Shown here: positions 20,463-28,158 of the stretch, piece after piece
How the letters are laid out: every line of letters begins with the position of its first letter
Position numbering within the stretch: position 1 is the first letter of the stretch
Assembly (NCBI RefSeq): GCF_001424165.1
Contig: NZ_LMOJ01000025.1
Location: forward strand, 1 to 64,000
Reading direction: 5' to 3'
Source: Massilia sp. Leaf139
GTDB lineage: Bacteria; Pseudomonadota; Gammaproteobacteria; Burkholderiales; Burkholderiaceae_D
DNA: 64,000 nucleotides
Program-made: the position numbers and the translations under genes
The notes under the pieces: generated by a model
Database searches by the model: none
Seen by the model: only the letters and a program-made list of their open reading frames with translations
What the model was told of the DNA's origin: nothing

Positions 20463-20870
20463 ACAAGGTATTTATCGTAGATCTAATTTTATATGAGACG
20501 TGACAACGATGCCGACCTTGGGATAGAGGGGTTACCTTACTTACTCAAACGGCCACGCCCACTAAAGGGATTAATACCGGATTGGTGGTCCTACAAAGCG
20601 CTGGGTCGGCGAGCGTACCCACGCGTGGACTGACCGCTGGCGGCATACGATGCATTACGACCGCAAACTGGATATCTCCGCCGCTTAGGTATGGCTAGCC
20701 GAAGCGCGTATGCTACTCAATAGACTCGCTTATCGAATTTGATTTCGTCTACACCTTCTAAGTCTGCGTGAGCAACGCTTTCCTTATCAAGTTTGCGTTA
20801 AAAACACCAAGTTGCGCCGAGAAGGAGGAAATCTACAATTTAAGCATTACTGACTTCAACAAGGATTTTT
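20463..20870. other. Intergenic region holding a transposase remnant
   Basis: 408 bases between the large nuclease gene and a small ORF. The only decipherable content is the IS5-family remnant at 20581-20742. An isolated AAGGAGGAA at 20822-20830 has no usable start codon after it. Confidence 0.5.
20581..20742 (+). pseudogene. C-terminal remnant of an IS5-family transposase
   Basis: Frame 1 reads KRWVGERTHAWTDRW and then, after an in-frame TAG at 20686-20688, VWLAEARMLLNRLAYRI and a stop at 20740. RWVxERTxAW followed about 30 residues later by AxxxLLLxRL is the DDE C-terminal end of IS5/IS427-group transposases (the Glu in GERT is the catalytic one). Upstream sequence is degenerate, with several stops. 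The element is long dead and records earlier transposition in the island. Confidence 0.65.
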
Positions 20871-21140
20871 ATGTCATCCAATTTGATGAACATGAGCAAT
20901 GATGATTTCGATGATTGGCTCCGTGACATAAGTGGCTGTACCCCAAAAGATGGTCTGAATGAGGATCGTTTGGTGGAGCTTGTAAGTGCAACACTCCGTG
21001 AGATTGAACCGGCAGCCCGGGCAAGAGGCTTCGTCGACTTAGCGAACATGTGCTATGCAATGGCCGACAAGAGTCTAGGCTCCCAGACACCCGCGACCAA
21101 ATGCCTAGAATTGGTGGTAAGCGTCGGCCAACGTCAATGA
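20871..21140 (+). CDS. Small acidic hypothetical protein
   Basis: 89 residues, acidic in the N-terminal half (DDFDDWL), probably helical, with no signal peptide or membrane segment. AAGGA sits 5 bases before the ATG, a good start. It converges on the integrase gene with 15 bases between the stops. No family is recognised; it could be cargo or an accessory of the integrated element. Confidence 0.5.
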   Translation: MSSNLMNMSNDDFDDWLRDISGCTPKDGLNEDRLVELVSATLREIEPAARARGFVDLANMCYAMADKSLGSQTPATKCLELVVSVGQRQ

Positions 21141-21155
21141 CCAAGCAGTGAGTGG

Positions 21156-22520
21156 TTAAGGGCCACTGACCACCCGTAATCCCGGCGTGGCCGGTACATA
21201 GTCGATGCCGGCCTGTTCTAAAATCCAGGTCTCGATCAGGTCGTGCCATTTTCGTAGCAGGTCAAGTGGGCGGCGTCGGTAATGCTTTTCGGCCAAGGCG
21301 CTCGGCTTATGGCCCATGATCTGTGCAGAAATGCCGCTTGGCATTTCCACCCACTCGCACAACGTACCGAAGGAACGGCGCAGTCCATGCAGTGAAACAT
21401 GAGGCAGTCCCGCAGCGGCAAGAGCCTTCGTGTGGGCGATGCGTGGTTCAGCGAGCTTGCCATCGGCGGCGGTGGGGCTGCTGAACACCCACTGATTCCG
21501 GCGGGGTAGAGCGGCCAGCAGCGATAAGAAATATAGAGTGAGTGGAATCACGCGCAGTCCTTCTACCTTGTCGTGAATGGTGAGGCTTCGCCATTGAAAG
21601 TCGACGTCATCCCAGCGCAGTCGGGCCAATTCCTCGCGACGTGCGCCTGTTATCAGCAAGCCTTGCAGGTAGGCGCTAATAACCGGATTTCTGATTGCTC
21701 GTACCGCGTCGAACCAAGCAGGTAACTGTTCACGCTGCAAGCTGTCTCCGTCTTTCGTTTTGCTGACTGGAACGATGTCCTTAACCTCATCGGTAAGACA
21801 GCAATCCACATGCGTGACAGCCTGAAATTGCGGTTGCTTAGCGCACCACCGGATAAAAGTTCGAAACTTTCGGAATGAATTGTGAGCGAAAGTTGGGCGG
21901 GCCGCGCACTCGGACACCAGCCATTCCTGCACGACTGGCGCGGTGATGGCGTACAGCGGGCGCCTCAGCAACGAAGCAAGCGGTGCGGCCTTTGTAGTGC
22001 CTTCGCCGATCTTGGTTTTGATGCCGCCTTCGCTTGCAGCTATGACGTGGTCGGCACGATGCTGCGCCCCCCATCTAGGGTGAGGCGCCGCCAGGTAGGC
22101 GTCCCATGCTGTTCTGGCCAGCAAGCTTTGCTGGGCCGCTTCGATCGCCTTTTGCTGATCCAATATTACTTGTTCGGCTTGCGCCGCAGCTTCGGCAGCG
22201 GCTTTGGCTTTGCGCTCCGCCTGCTCTGCAGCCAGACGATCAGCTTCGACCTCGCGCGGATCTTGGCCACGGTTGATCAACACGCGAAGTCGGATAGCTT
22301 CTGCTTGCGCCTCGGCTATGGTCCATGCGGCCGGGGCGCCGATTGTCGTGCGAATGACTTGACCTCGCAGTTTGGCTTGAAAGATATAGGACTTACTTCC
22401 GTTTGGTGTGGCCCGCAGGCCCAGCCCTGGAGCTACCGAGTCCCACAAGAAAGAGGGACGCTTGTCAGATTCACAGGTAAAGGCCTCAACCCGGCCTGCC
22501 GTGAACTTTACTTTCGCCAT
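21156..22520 (-). CDS. Tyrosine recombinase / integrase of a tRNA-targeted genomic island
   Basis: 454 residues with the layout of P4-type integrases: an N-terminal DUF4102-like region (to about 95), an Ala/Glu/Lys-rich helical linker (100-130), a core-binding domain, and a C-terminal catalytic domain. The catalytic residues are visible: Arg in TGARREEL, HGLRR (His-x2-Arg), GHK and the nucleophilic Tyr in EKHYRRR. It lies about 170 bases from a detached tRNA-Arg 3' end and is transcribed away from it, which fits an element that integrates at the tRNA 3' end. It appears complete. Confidence 0.93.
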   Translation of the reverse strand: MAKVKFTAGRVEAFTCESDKRPSFLWDSVAPGLGLRATPNGSKSYIFQAKLRGQVIRTTIGAPAAWTIAEAQAEAIRLRVLINRGQDPREVEADRLAAEQAERKAKAAAEAAAQAEQVILDQQKAIEAAQQSLLARTAWDAYLAAPHPRWGAQHRADHVIAASEGGIKTKIGEGTTKAAPLASLLRRPLYAITAPVVQEWLVSECAARPTFAHNSFRKFRTFIRWCAKQPQFQAVTHVDCCLTDEVKDIVPVSKTKDGDSLQREQLPAWFDAVRAIRNPVISAYLQGLLITGARREELARLRWDDVDFQWRSLTIHDKVEGLRVIPLTLYFLSLLAALPRRNQWVFSSPTAADGKLAEPRIAHTKALAAAGLPHVSLHGLRRSFGTLCEWVEMPSGISAQIMGHKPSALAEKHYRRRPLDLLRKWHDLIETWILEQAGIDYVPATPGLRVVSGP

Positions 22521-22540
22521 TCAATATGCCCTTGAGATGT

Positions 22541-22676
22541 ATTGGTGTACCCGCTGTGTACCCCGATCTGGAGTATATCGATCAACACCAATGCACGCAA
22601 GGATGAGCTGCAACTTACCTATCTATCTGATTTTTATGGATAAAGGCAGATTTTCGATATGGCGATCAACGCCAAT
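22541..22676. repeat. Three copies of an (A)ACRCCAAT motif between integrase and attachment site
   Basis: GATCAACACCAAT at 22580-22592 and GATCAACGCCAAT at 22664-22676 are direct copies 84 bases apart that differ at one base. An inverted partial copy, ATTGGTGT, is at 22541-22548. Position between int and the att core suggests arm-type integrase sites, as seen in lambda-like recombination. The function is inferred. Confidence 0.45.
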
Positions 22677-22690
22677 AAACACTATTTTGC

Positions 22691-22740
22691 TTGGCCTCCG
22701 AAGCCAAGGGTCGCTGGTTCGATCCCAGCCAGCCGCACCA
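22691..22740 (+). other. Attachment site: displaced 3' fragment of tRNA-Arg(CCG)
   Basis: The sequence folds as the 3' part of a tRNA: anticodon stem-loop TTGGC-CTCCGAA-GCCAA (anticodon CCG at 22698-22700), variable loop, T arm GCTGG-TTCGATC-CCAGC, acceptor 3' strand CAGCCGC, discriminator A and encoded CCA ending at 22740. The matching acceptor GCGGCTG and the D arm are absent upstream, so this is not a working tRNA. Integrases that target tRNA 3' ends leave exactly such a fragment at the far end of the element (attR). Host sequence therefore begins at about 22741. Confidence 0.8.
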
Positions 22741-22955
22741 TTCATCATGCGCTTTTCTTGCGCAATCCCGCCGGGATTGGATCCCGTCCTCCTCCCCTGA
22801 AGTCTCGCCAATAGTGTTGAGAGCGTCCGCAAAAGTGTAGGATAATAGTAACTTGTCAATTTACCGGGCAACTGTCGCGTCATGCAAGTTCACTTCACTT
22901 ACGATAGCGGGATCCGGGCCGATGCGCCGGCCGGTGGTCTGAAAAGGCGCCAAGG

Positions 22956-23894
22956 ATGAGTTTGTCGCAAGAACGCGATGTGTCGTTCAAGTTTCAGCTG
23001 AGCGACTGGACCTTGTTCCAGACCTCGATCCGCCTGCAGCCGTGCTCGATCGGGCTGGCCGAGGCAGGCAATCCCGCCGCCATCGCCATTCCCGGCGAGG
23101 ATCAGCTGGCGCCGGGCAGCCAGGGCTTTGCGCTGCGCCGCCTGCCGGTCGACGAAACCCTGCCGCGCCTGGCCCGCTCCGGGCCCTTCCTGCGCTACGT
23201 CCCGCTGCATTACCAGCACTGCTACATCGATTTGAACACCTCGTTCGAGGACTATCAAAAGAAGTTCTCGTCCAAGACCCGTTCGACCATCAACCGCAAG
23301 ATCCGCAAGTTCACCGAGCACTGCGGCGGCACCCTGAAGTGGCATTCCTACCGCAAGCCGGACGAGGTGCCCGCCTTCTTCCAGCTGGCGCGCGCCGTGT
23401 CGAAGCTGACCTACCAGGAAAAGCTGCTGGACGCCGGCCTGCCCGATACGCCCGAGTTCATGGAACGCGCTCGCGCGCTGGCCGCCAGCGGACACCTGCG
23501 CGCCTATGTCCTGTTCGACGGCGACAAGCCCGTCTCCTACCTGTACTGCCCGGTGCAGGATGGCGTCGCGATCTATTCCTACCTGGGCTACGACCCTGCC
23601 TATATGCACCTGTCGGTCGGCACCGTGCTGCAGTGGCTGGCGCTGGAGGAAATGTTCAATGAGGGCGGCCTGCGCTACTTCGATTTCACCGAAGGCCAGT
23701 CCGACCACAAGCGCCTGTTCGCCACCCACCAGCGCCAGTGCGCCAACGTGTTCCTGGTGCGGCCCACGTTGCGCAATGCCGCCATCCTGCGCGGCCACGC
23801 GATGATGGACCGGTTCTCGGTCTGGACGGGCCAGCTGCTCGACCGTTACGGGGTCAAGGCCAAGGTGCGCCGCCTGATCCGCCGCCATGGCTGA
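22956..23894 (+). CDS. GNAT/CelD-like acyltransferase of the exopolysaccharide locus
   Basis: 312 residues. Residues of about 90-270 form an Acetyltransf_6 (BcsL/CelD-like) GNAT domain, with YFDFTEGQSDHK near the C-terminal end, as in proteins that transfer acyl groups in polysaccharide loci. No signal peptide or membrane segment is visible, so it is probably cytoplasmic. It is first in a row of three acyltransferase genes and overlaps the next by 8 bases. The acyl donor and acceptor cannot be read; modification of a sugar precursor is inferred from the locus. The start ATG at 22956 has AAGG upstream. Confidence 0.7.
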   Translation: MSLSQERDVSFKFQLSDWTLFQTSIRLQPCSIGLAEAGNPAAIAIPGEDQLAPGSQGFALRRLPVDETLPRLARSGPFLRYVPLHYQHCYIDLNTSFEDYQKKFSSKTRSTINRKIRKFTEHCGGTLKWHSYRKPDEVPAFFQLARAVSKLTYQEKLLDAGLPDTPEFMERARALAASGHLRAYVLFDGDKPVSYLYCPVQDGVAIYSYLGYDPAYMHLSVGTVLQWLALEEMFNEGGLRYFDFTEGQSDHKRLFATHQRQCANVFLVRPTLRNAAILRGHAMMDRFSVWTGQLLDRYGVKAKVRRLIRRHG

Positions 23895-24921
23895 GGGGCG
23901 CGGGATGCCGCTCGATACCCAAGCGCTGGCGCCGGCAAGGCGCGGTTTCGTGCGCGCGCATACGTCCGCGGCCTGGGAACAGGCGTATTTGCCGGGCAAC
24001 GGCTGGCGCGGCCCGCTGGCGGTGGTGCGCGCCCCCGGCGCCGAAGTCGCCTTCGCCCAGAAACGCGCTGGCAAGCTGCACCTGTGGGCGCTGGCCGGCT
24101 ATTACTGGCCGTGGCGCGGCGTGGCCCTCGAACCGGGTGCGGGCGAGGGCGCGCTGGCCGGACTTGCCGACGAAATGACCCGGCGGCCACCTGGCGCCCT
24201 GCTGCGCATGGGCCCGCTCATCGAGGACGATACCGATACCCAGGGTTTTATTTCTCTGCTGCGCGTGCGCGGCTGGCGCGCCCTGAAACAGGAAACCGGG
24301 CAGGTGTTCGAACTGGCATTGCCGGCCTCGACCGAGGCACTGCAGGCGCAGGTCAGCGCCTCGCTGTGGAAAAACATCGCTTATTTGCGCCGCCGCCTCG
24401 ACAAGCAGGGCGCGGTGAGCACCGAACGGCACCGCCTCACCCCGGAACAAGCCGCCCTGCTGCTGCAGCGCGCGGCTCTGGTCGAGCAGGCTTCCTGGGT
24501 GGCCCAGCAGGGCGAGCAAGTCAAGCTCGTCGGCACGCAGAACCAGGCCTACTGGGCCGGACTGGCGCAGCACGGCGGGCCGGAGGTCGTGCTGTGGCTG
24601 CTCTCGACCGGCGGACGCGACATCGCCTATTCGCTGCACCTGGAGACGGAGCAGACGATGTGCATCGTCGCCAACGGCTACGACGAGGCTTTCAAGGCGT
24701 CCAGCCCGGGCTCGCTGCTCTCGCTCGACATCTTCCAGGAAGCGATTGGACGCGGCCTGCGCCTGGTCGACTGGGGGCAGGGAGATTCCGGCTACAAGCA
24801 GCGCTGGGGTGCGAAGCCGGGCGCGCGCATGATGGATCTGATCCTGTTCAAGCCGGGCTTGGTCGGCGCGCTGGGCTACCGGCTGGCGCAAAAGGCCCTC
24901 TCCAGCTGGAGCCCGCTCTAG
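23887..24921 (+). CDS. GNAT/CelD-like acyltransferase
   Basis: 344 residues, a second Acetyltransf_6-type protein. LVDWGQGDSGYKQRWG near 290 corresponds to the conserved C-terminal block of the previous gene (FDFTEGQSDHKR). It overlaps the upstream stop by 8 bases; a second in-frame ATG at 23905 would remove the overlap. It is probably translationally coupled to its neighbour, and the pair may act together. The substrate is unknown. Confidence 0.68.
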   Translation: MAEGRGMPLDTQALAPARRGFVRAHTSAAWEQAYLPGNGWRGPLAVVRAPGAEVAFAQKRAGKLHLWALAGYYWPWRGVALEPGAGEGALAGLADEMTRRPPGALLRMGPLIEDDTDTQGFISLLRVRGWRALKQETGQVFELALPASTEALQAQVSASLWKNIAYLRRRLDKQGAVSTERHRLTPEQAALLLQRAALVEQASWVAQQGEQVKLVGTQNQAYWAGLAQHGGPEVVLWLLSTGGRDIAYSLHLETEQTMCIVANGYDEAFKASSPGSLLSLDIFQEAIGRGLRLVDWGQGDSGYKQRWGAKPGARMMDLILFKPGLVGALGYRLAQKALSSWSPL

Positions 24922-24922
24922 C

Positions 24923-25579
24923 ATGCGCGCGCTGCTGAACCACGAACGGGTGGCGCTGCTGCGCGAACGCGGCGGCCCGCGCAGCCTCGGTTTCTGGCTG
25001 CTGCGCAAGGCGCTGGCGCTGGACGTGTACACGCTGTTCGCGCTGCCGCTGCGCGACGCCGGCACGGCATGCCCGCCGGGCTGCACGCTGCTGCGGCTCG
25101 TCTCCGAAGAGGATTTGACGCACTGTCCGGACGCGCTGCTCGACCAGATCGGGCCGCATACCGGCATCGGCGTGCGCAAGGTGCTGGCGCAGGGTGGGCG
25201 GATTTATGCGCTGGTCGAAGACGGCAAGGTGCGCTCGCAGACGCGGATCGACGTCGGCAGCGCCCGCACCGACACGCCGTGCGCGCTCACCTGCGAAGTG
25301 GGCGCACGTAACGCCTTCCTGAGCTTCCTGTACACGCACCCGGCCAGCCGGCGCGGCGGCTGGGCCAAGAAGCTGCTGGTCGCGACCGCGTCCAGCATGG
25401 CGCGCGAAGGATTGCAAACCTGCTTCTCGCACGTGCAGGCAACCAACCTGCGCTCCATCAACACGTTTCTGAGCCTGGGCTGGCAGCGTGCCGGCTGGCT
25501 GCTGGCCAGCCGTGGCGGACGCTACCTCGGCACGGTCGGCGCGCAGCGCGCGCTGCGCGTGCTGCGCCGACGCGCCTGA
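24923..25579 (+). CDS. GNAT-family N-acetyltransferase
   Basis: 218 residues with a C-terminal GNAT core. LYTHPASRRGGWAKKLL holds the acetyl-CoA-binding R/GxxGxA-like loop, followed by a SINTFLSLGW block with the usual Asn. It begins one base after the previous stop, so it belongs to the same operon, which ends at a strong inverted repeat shared with the convergent glycosyltransferase gene. It probably acetylates a sugar or amino group in the polysaccharide pathway; the target is not visible. Confidence 0.7.
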   Translation: MRALLNHERVALLRERGGPRSLGFWLLRKALALDVYTLFALPLRDAGTACPPGCTLLRLVSEEDLTHCPDALLDQIGPHTGIGVRKVLAQGGRIYALVEDGKVRSQTRIDVGSARTDTPCALTCEVGARNAFLSFLYTHPASRRGGWAKKLLVATASSMAREGLQTCFSHVQATNLRSINTFLSLGWQRAGWLLASRGGRYLGTVGAQRALRVLRRRA

Positions 25580-25611
25580 GGCCCCTGACCTGGGCTAGCG
25601 CAGCCTCAGGC
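25574..25611. terminator. Bidirectional hairpin between convergent genes
   Basis: A perfect inverted repeat, GCCTGAGGC (25574-25582) and GCCTCAGGC (25603-25611), includes the stop codons of both the GNAT gene (25577-25579) and the glycosyltransferase gene (25606-25608). There is no T run, so termination efficiency is uncertain. Confidence 0.45.
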
Positions 25612-26571
25612 CGCGCGCGGCGTGCGCCGCCGCTCGGTGGCGCCGAGCACGGCCACCATGCGCGGCGAGACCGCCGCCGCCGACCAGTCGCGCGGTGCGC
25701 GCAGGCACCAGGCGGCATAGGCGCACAGGGGATTCTTGCGGAATAACTGGCGCGCCTGCGCCGGCTGCTCGGCGATCCAGCGCCCGACCAGGGTCTGCAC
25801 CGTCGTCGCGATCAGATGCGGCGGGTGGCGCCTGACGACCAGGTGCTCGCGCACGGCCCGGCTTTCCAGCTCGCCCTGGGCCTGGCGCAGGATGCGCTTC
25901 CACTGCCCGACAATGCTTTTATAGGTGAGCCGGCCCAGCCCTCGTACCGTCCAGGTCGCCTCGGGCGCCACCACGATGTTTTTCTTGTCCCAGACATTCG
26001 AGGCCGGATCGAGGCGGAACATGAGCAGGCTGCTGGTGACCGAATCCGTCCGGTACAGTCCCAGCGGCAGGCGGAAACCCGAGTCGCGCAGTTGCTGCAT
26101 CGCCTGTTTGCTGAGGACGTGCAGGTTGCCCTGGAAGCCGCCCTCGCGCAGCATGATGGCGCGGGTACTTGCCGCCGAGCGCCCGCTCGAGGGTATCCCG
26201 CTGGCCGCCAGCGCTTCCGGGGAGGCCGTCAGCGTGCGTTTCAGGGCATCGAGGGCGTTTTCCTCGATTTCGACATAGCCGTCGAGGAAAAACGCATCGC
26301 CCTGGCCCGGCCAGATGCGGTGCACGTATTCGTTCCAGGCATGCGCCTTGTCGCCCTGCTTGATGCTCCAGAAGCGCAGCTGGCAGGGCGGGCGGTTGTC
26401 GAATGGGGTCTCGGTGATGTCCTGCGCCAGGCGCTCGTTGCCATTGACCAGAATGTCGATGGCGACGTTTTTGCCCTTGCAGGCGCGGATGACGGAGTCG
26501 ATACAGTTTTTCAGGGTCGCGACATCTTCGCGGGACGCGATGATCGCGACCGATCGCGGCTCGGCATGCAT
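25606..26571 (-). CDS. GT2-like (GT-A fold) glycosyltransferase
   Basis: 321 residues. The N-terminus SVAIIASREDVATLKNCIDS is the nucleotide-sugar-binding start of a GT-A glycosyltransferase. DAFFLDGYVEI near 95-105 stands where the metal-binding DxD is expected, but reads DGY. There are no membrane helices, so it is cytosolic or peripheral. The C-terminal 100 residues are Arg-rich and helical. It probably adds one sugar to the repeat unit. The weak DxD makes the exact activity uncertain. It is a single leftward gene between two convergent or codirectional acyltransferase groups. Confidence 0.65.
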   Translation of the reverse strand: MHAEPRSVAIIASREDVATLKNCIDSVIRACKGKNVAIDILVNGNERLAQDITETPFDNRPPCQLRFWSIKQGDKAHAWNEYVHRIWPGQGDAFFLDGYVEIEENALDALKRTLTASPEALAASGIPSSGRSAASTRAIMLREGGFQGNLHVLSKQAMQQLRDSGFRLPLGLYRTDSVTSSLLMFRLDPASNVWDKKNIVVAPEATWTVRGLGRLTYKSIVGQWKRILRQAQGELESRAVREHLVVRRHPPHLIATTVQTLVGRWIAEQPAQARQLFRKNPLCAYAAWCLRAPRDWSAAAVSPRMVAVLGATERRRTPRAA

Positions 26572-26670
26572 AAGTATTAAAATCCAGACAAAATTTTATT
26601 GTAGTGCTGGATCGTTTTTATGCGCCACGCGTTTGAACTGGCGCGCACGGCCGGCCTCGCCAGGCCGGTA

Positions 26671-27744
26671 TCACAAGGTAATGTAACGGCGCAGGCGCGG
26701 CCCCAGGCTGTTGGTCACCGCCAGCGGCAATTTCTGCCAGGCGCTTTCGATCAGCGGGCGCAGCGACGCGGCCTTGCCGCCGCTGGCAGCGGGCACGCCG
26801 GCCGGCGCCACACCCTGCGCATCCCATTCCTTCCAGTCGAGCGCAACCGGTTGCGCGCCCCATTGCTTCTTGAATTTATACGTCCCCTCGCCGAAGGTCG
26901 AGCGGCCGAAGTCGAACTGGCGCACGCCGCGCTCGCACAGCTGCGCCTGGATCGTCCAGTACAAGAGCATGTTCGGCGCCAGCGCGTTGTACTCGGCCAG
27001 GGTCGAGGCCCAGGGAATGACGGCCTTGTCGCCGCACAGCAGCACCCAGCCGGCGCCGACCGCTTTGTTTTCATGCCGCACCAGCACGATGAACATGTCG
27101 CCGGCGGCGCCGTAGTGGCGCGCCACCGCATCAAACCAGGCACGGCTGTGCGGCGGGCTGCCCAGGCGGCGCATGTTGCGGCTGTAGATGTCGTAGAAGG
27201 CGGCGATCGCCTCGGCGCCGCTGGCCACTTCGGCAGTGAGGCCGTTCTTTTCCGCCTTTTTGACCTGGCTGCGCAGCTTGGGCGGATAGGACTGCATCAG
27301 GGCTGCCGCGCTGTCGGGCAAGTCCAGCACCATGCGCACTTTTCTGCCTTCCAGCGCGGCCTCGTCGAGGACGTGGTCGGCCGAGCAGCGCAGTTCCAGT
27401 CCGGCGGCGCGCGCCGGCGCCACGTCCTGGCGCAGGCGCGCCGCCAGCGCCGCCTCGACCTCGGGCGACACGCCCAGCGCGCCGCCGATGTCGCAAAACG
27501 GCAACGAGATCCAGCGTGGACGCGACAGCGGACGCGCGACTTCGCACAGGGGTAACAGACCCGCCAATGCACCGTCGCGGTGCGCCACCAGTACCTTGCC
27601 GGGATACCCGTAGGCATGCGCCACCGCCCGCCGCCAGGCCGTCAGCTGGTAGGCATTGCCCTGCGGATGCGCCCGTACAAAGGCGTCCAATGCCTCGTGG
27701 CCCGGGGCGTCGTTGTCGAGATAGGAAAAAATAAGGTCGTTCAA
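26671..27744 (-). CDS. FemAB-family XrtA/PEP-CTERM system-associated protein
   Basis: About 357 residues from the TTG at 27744, which has GGAG 6 bases upstream. An in-frame start at 27864 would give 397 residues, longer than the family norm of about 330-350. Two GNAT-like halves are visible, with VKKAEKNGL in the centre and a C-terminal RQFDFGRSTFGEGTYKFKKQWG block that is a hallmark of TIGR03019. FemAB proteins transfer amino acids to peptidoglycan precursors; the XrtA-linked branch is thought to modify exopolysaccharide or a linked molecule, with unknown donor. It is divergent from tviB. Confidence 0.85.
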   Translation of the reverse strand: MNDLIFSYLDNDAPGHEALDAFVRAHPQGNAYQLTAWRRAVAHAYGYPGKVLVAHRDGALAGLLPLCEVARPLSRPRWISLPFCDIGGALGVSPEVEAALAARLRQDVAPARAAGLELRCSADHVLDEAALEGRKVRMVLDLPDSAAALMQSYPPKLRSQVKKAEKNGLTAEVASGAEAIAAFYDIYSRNMRRLGSPPHSRAWFDAVARHYGAAGDMFIVLVRHENKAVGAGWVLLCGDKAVIPWASTLAEYNALAPNMLLYWTIQAQLCERGVRQFDFGRSTFGEGTYKFKKQWGAQPVALDWKEWDAQGVAPAGVPAASGGKAASLRPLIESAWQKLPLAVTNSLGPRLRRYITL

Positions 27745-28158
27745 GCGCTGCTCCACGGTGGCGATCGGTGTTTCTCCCGACGCATGATAGATCGCGCAAG
27801 ATTGTAAACGATCGACAACATATTTCGCGCTGCAATCCAAATGTGTGCAGCGCGCACGATTCATTTTCTTGCGGAACTTGTCAGACAGAAAATGCTATAT
27901 TGCGCAGTGTCATTGAACGGCAGAGTCATCAGGCCGTGCGCTGCGACCGAAGTGCGCCTGACGGCAGGCGGCCAATATGGTCGAGCTGCGACAGAAGGGC
28001 CATCACGCACGCCATACGGCTGCAAATACAACAGCGGTCATCAAACTGTGTTGTTGATCGCGTATAAACGAGCTTGCTCAGTTGAGGCAAGTCTAGTTCC
28101 CATGCTATATTAAATATTGGCATAATTGCAAAATTTTATTCGATAACGGAAGCTGATA
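27745..28158. other. Divergent promoter region between the FemAB gene and tviB
   Basis: About 410 bases if the FemAB gene starts at 27744, and AT-rich toward the tviB side. It contains the sigma-70-like promoter at 28082-28111. Short open frames here have no family or ribosome binding site. A TTGGCATAATTGC stretch at 28117-28129 looks like sigma-54 elements but has the wrong spacing. Confidence 0.5.
28082..28111 (+). promoter_or_regulatory. Candidate sigma-70 promoter for tviB
   Basis: TTGAGG (28082-28087) and TATATT (28106-28111) with an 18-base spacer, 48 bases before the tviB ATG. Four to five of six positions match consensus in each box. This is a visual match only. Confidence 0.4.

Noticed and set aside
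22691..22740. Complete tRNA-Arg gene
   Set aside because: The 5' acceptor strand (GCGGCTG) and D arm are missing upstream, so only the 3' part is present.
22623..22883. Leftward open frame containing AAGWDRTSDPWLRRP
   Set aside because: This peptide is the well-known false translation of the antisense strand of a tRNA. The frame covers the tRNA-Arg fragment and has no other support.
28117..28129. Sigma-54 promoter (TTGGCATAATTGC) before tviB
   Set aside because: Only 7 bases separate GG and GC; the sigma-54 consensus needs 10.
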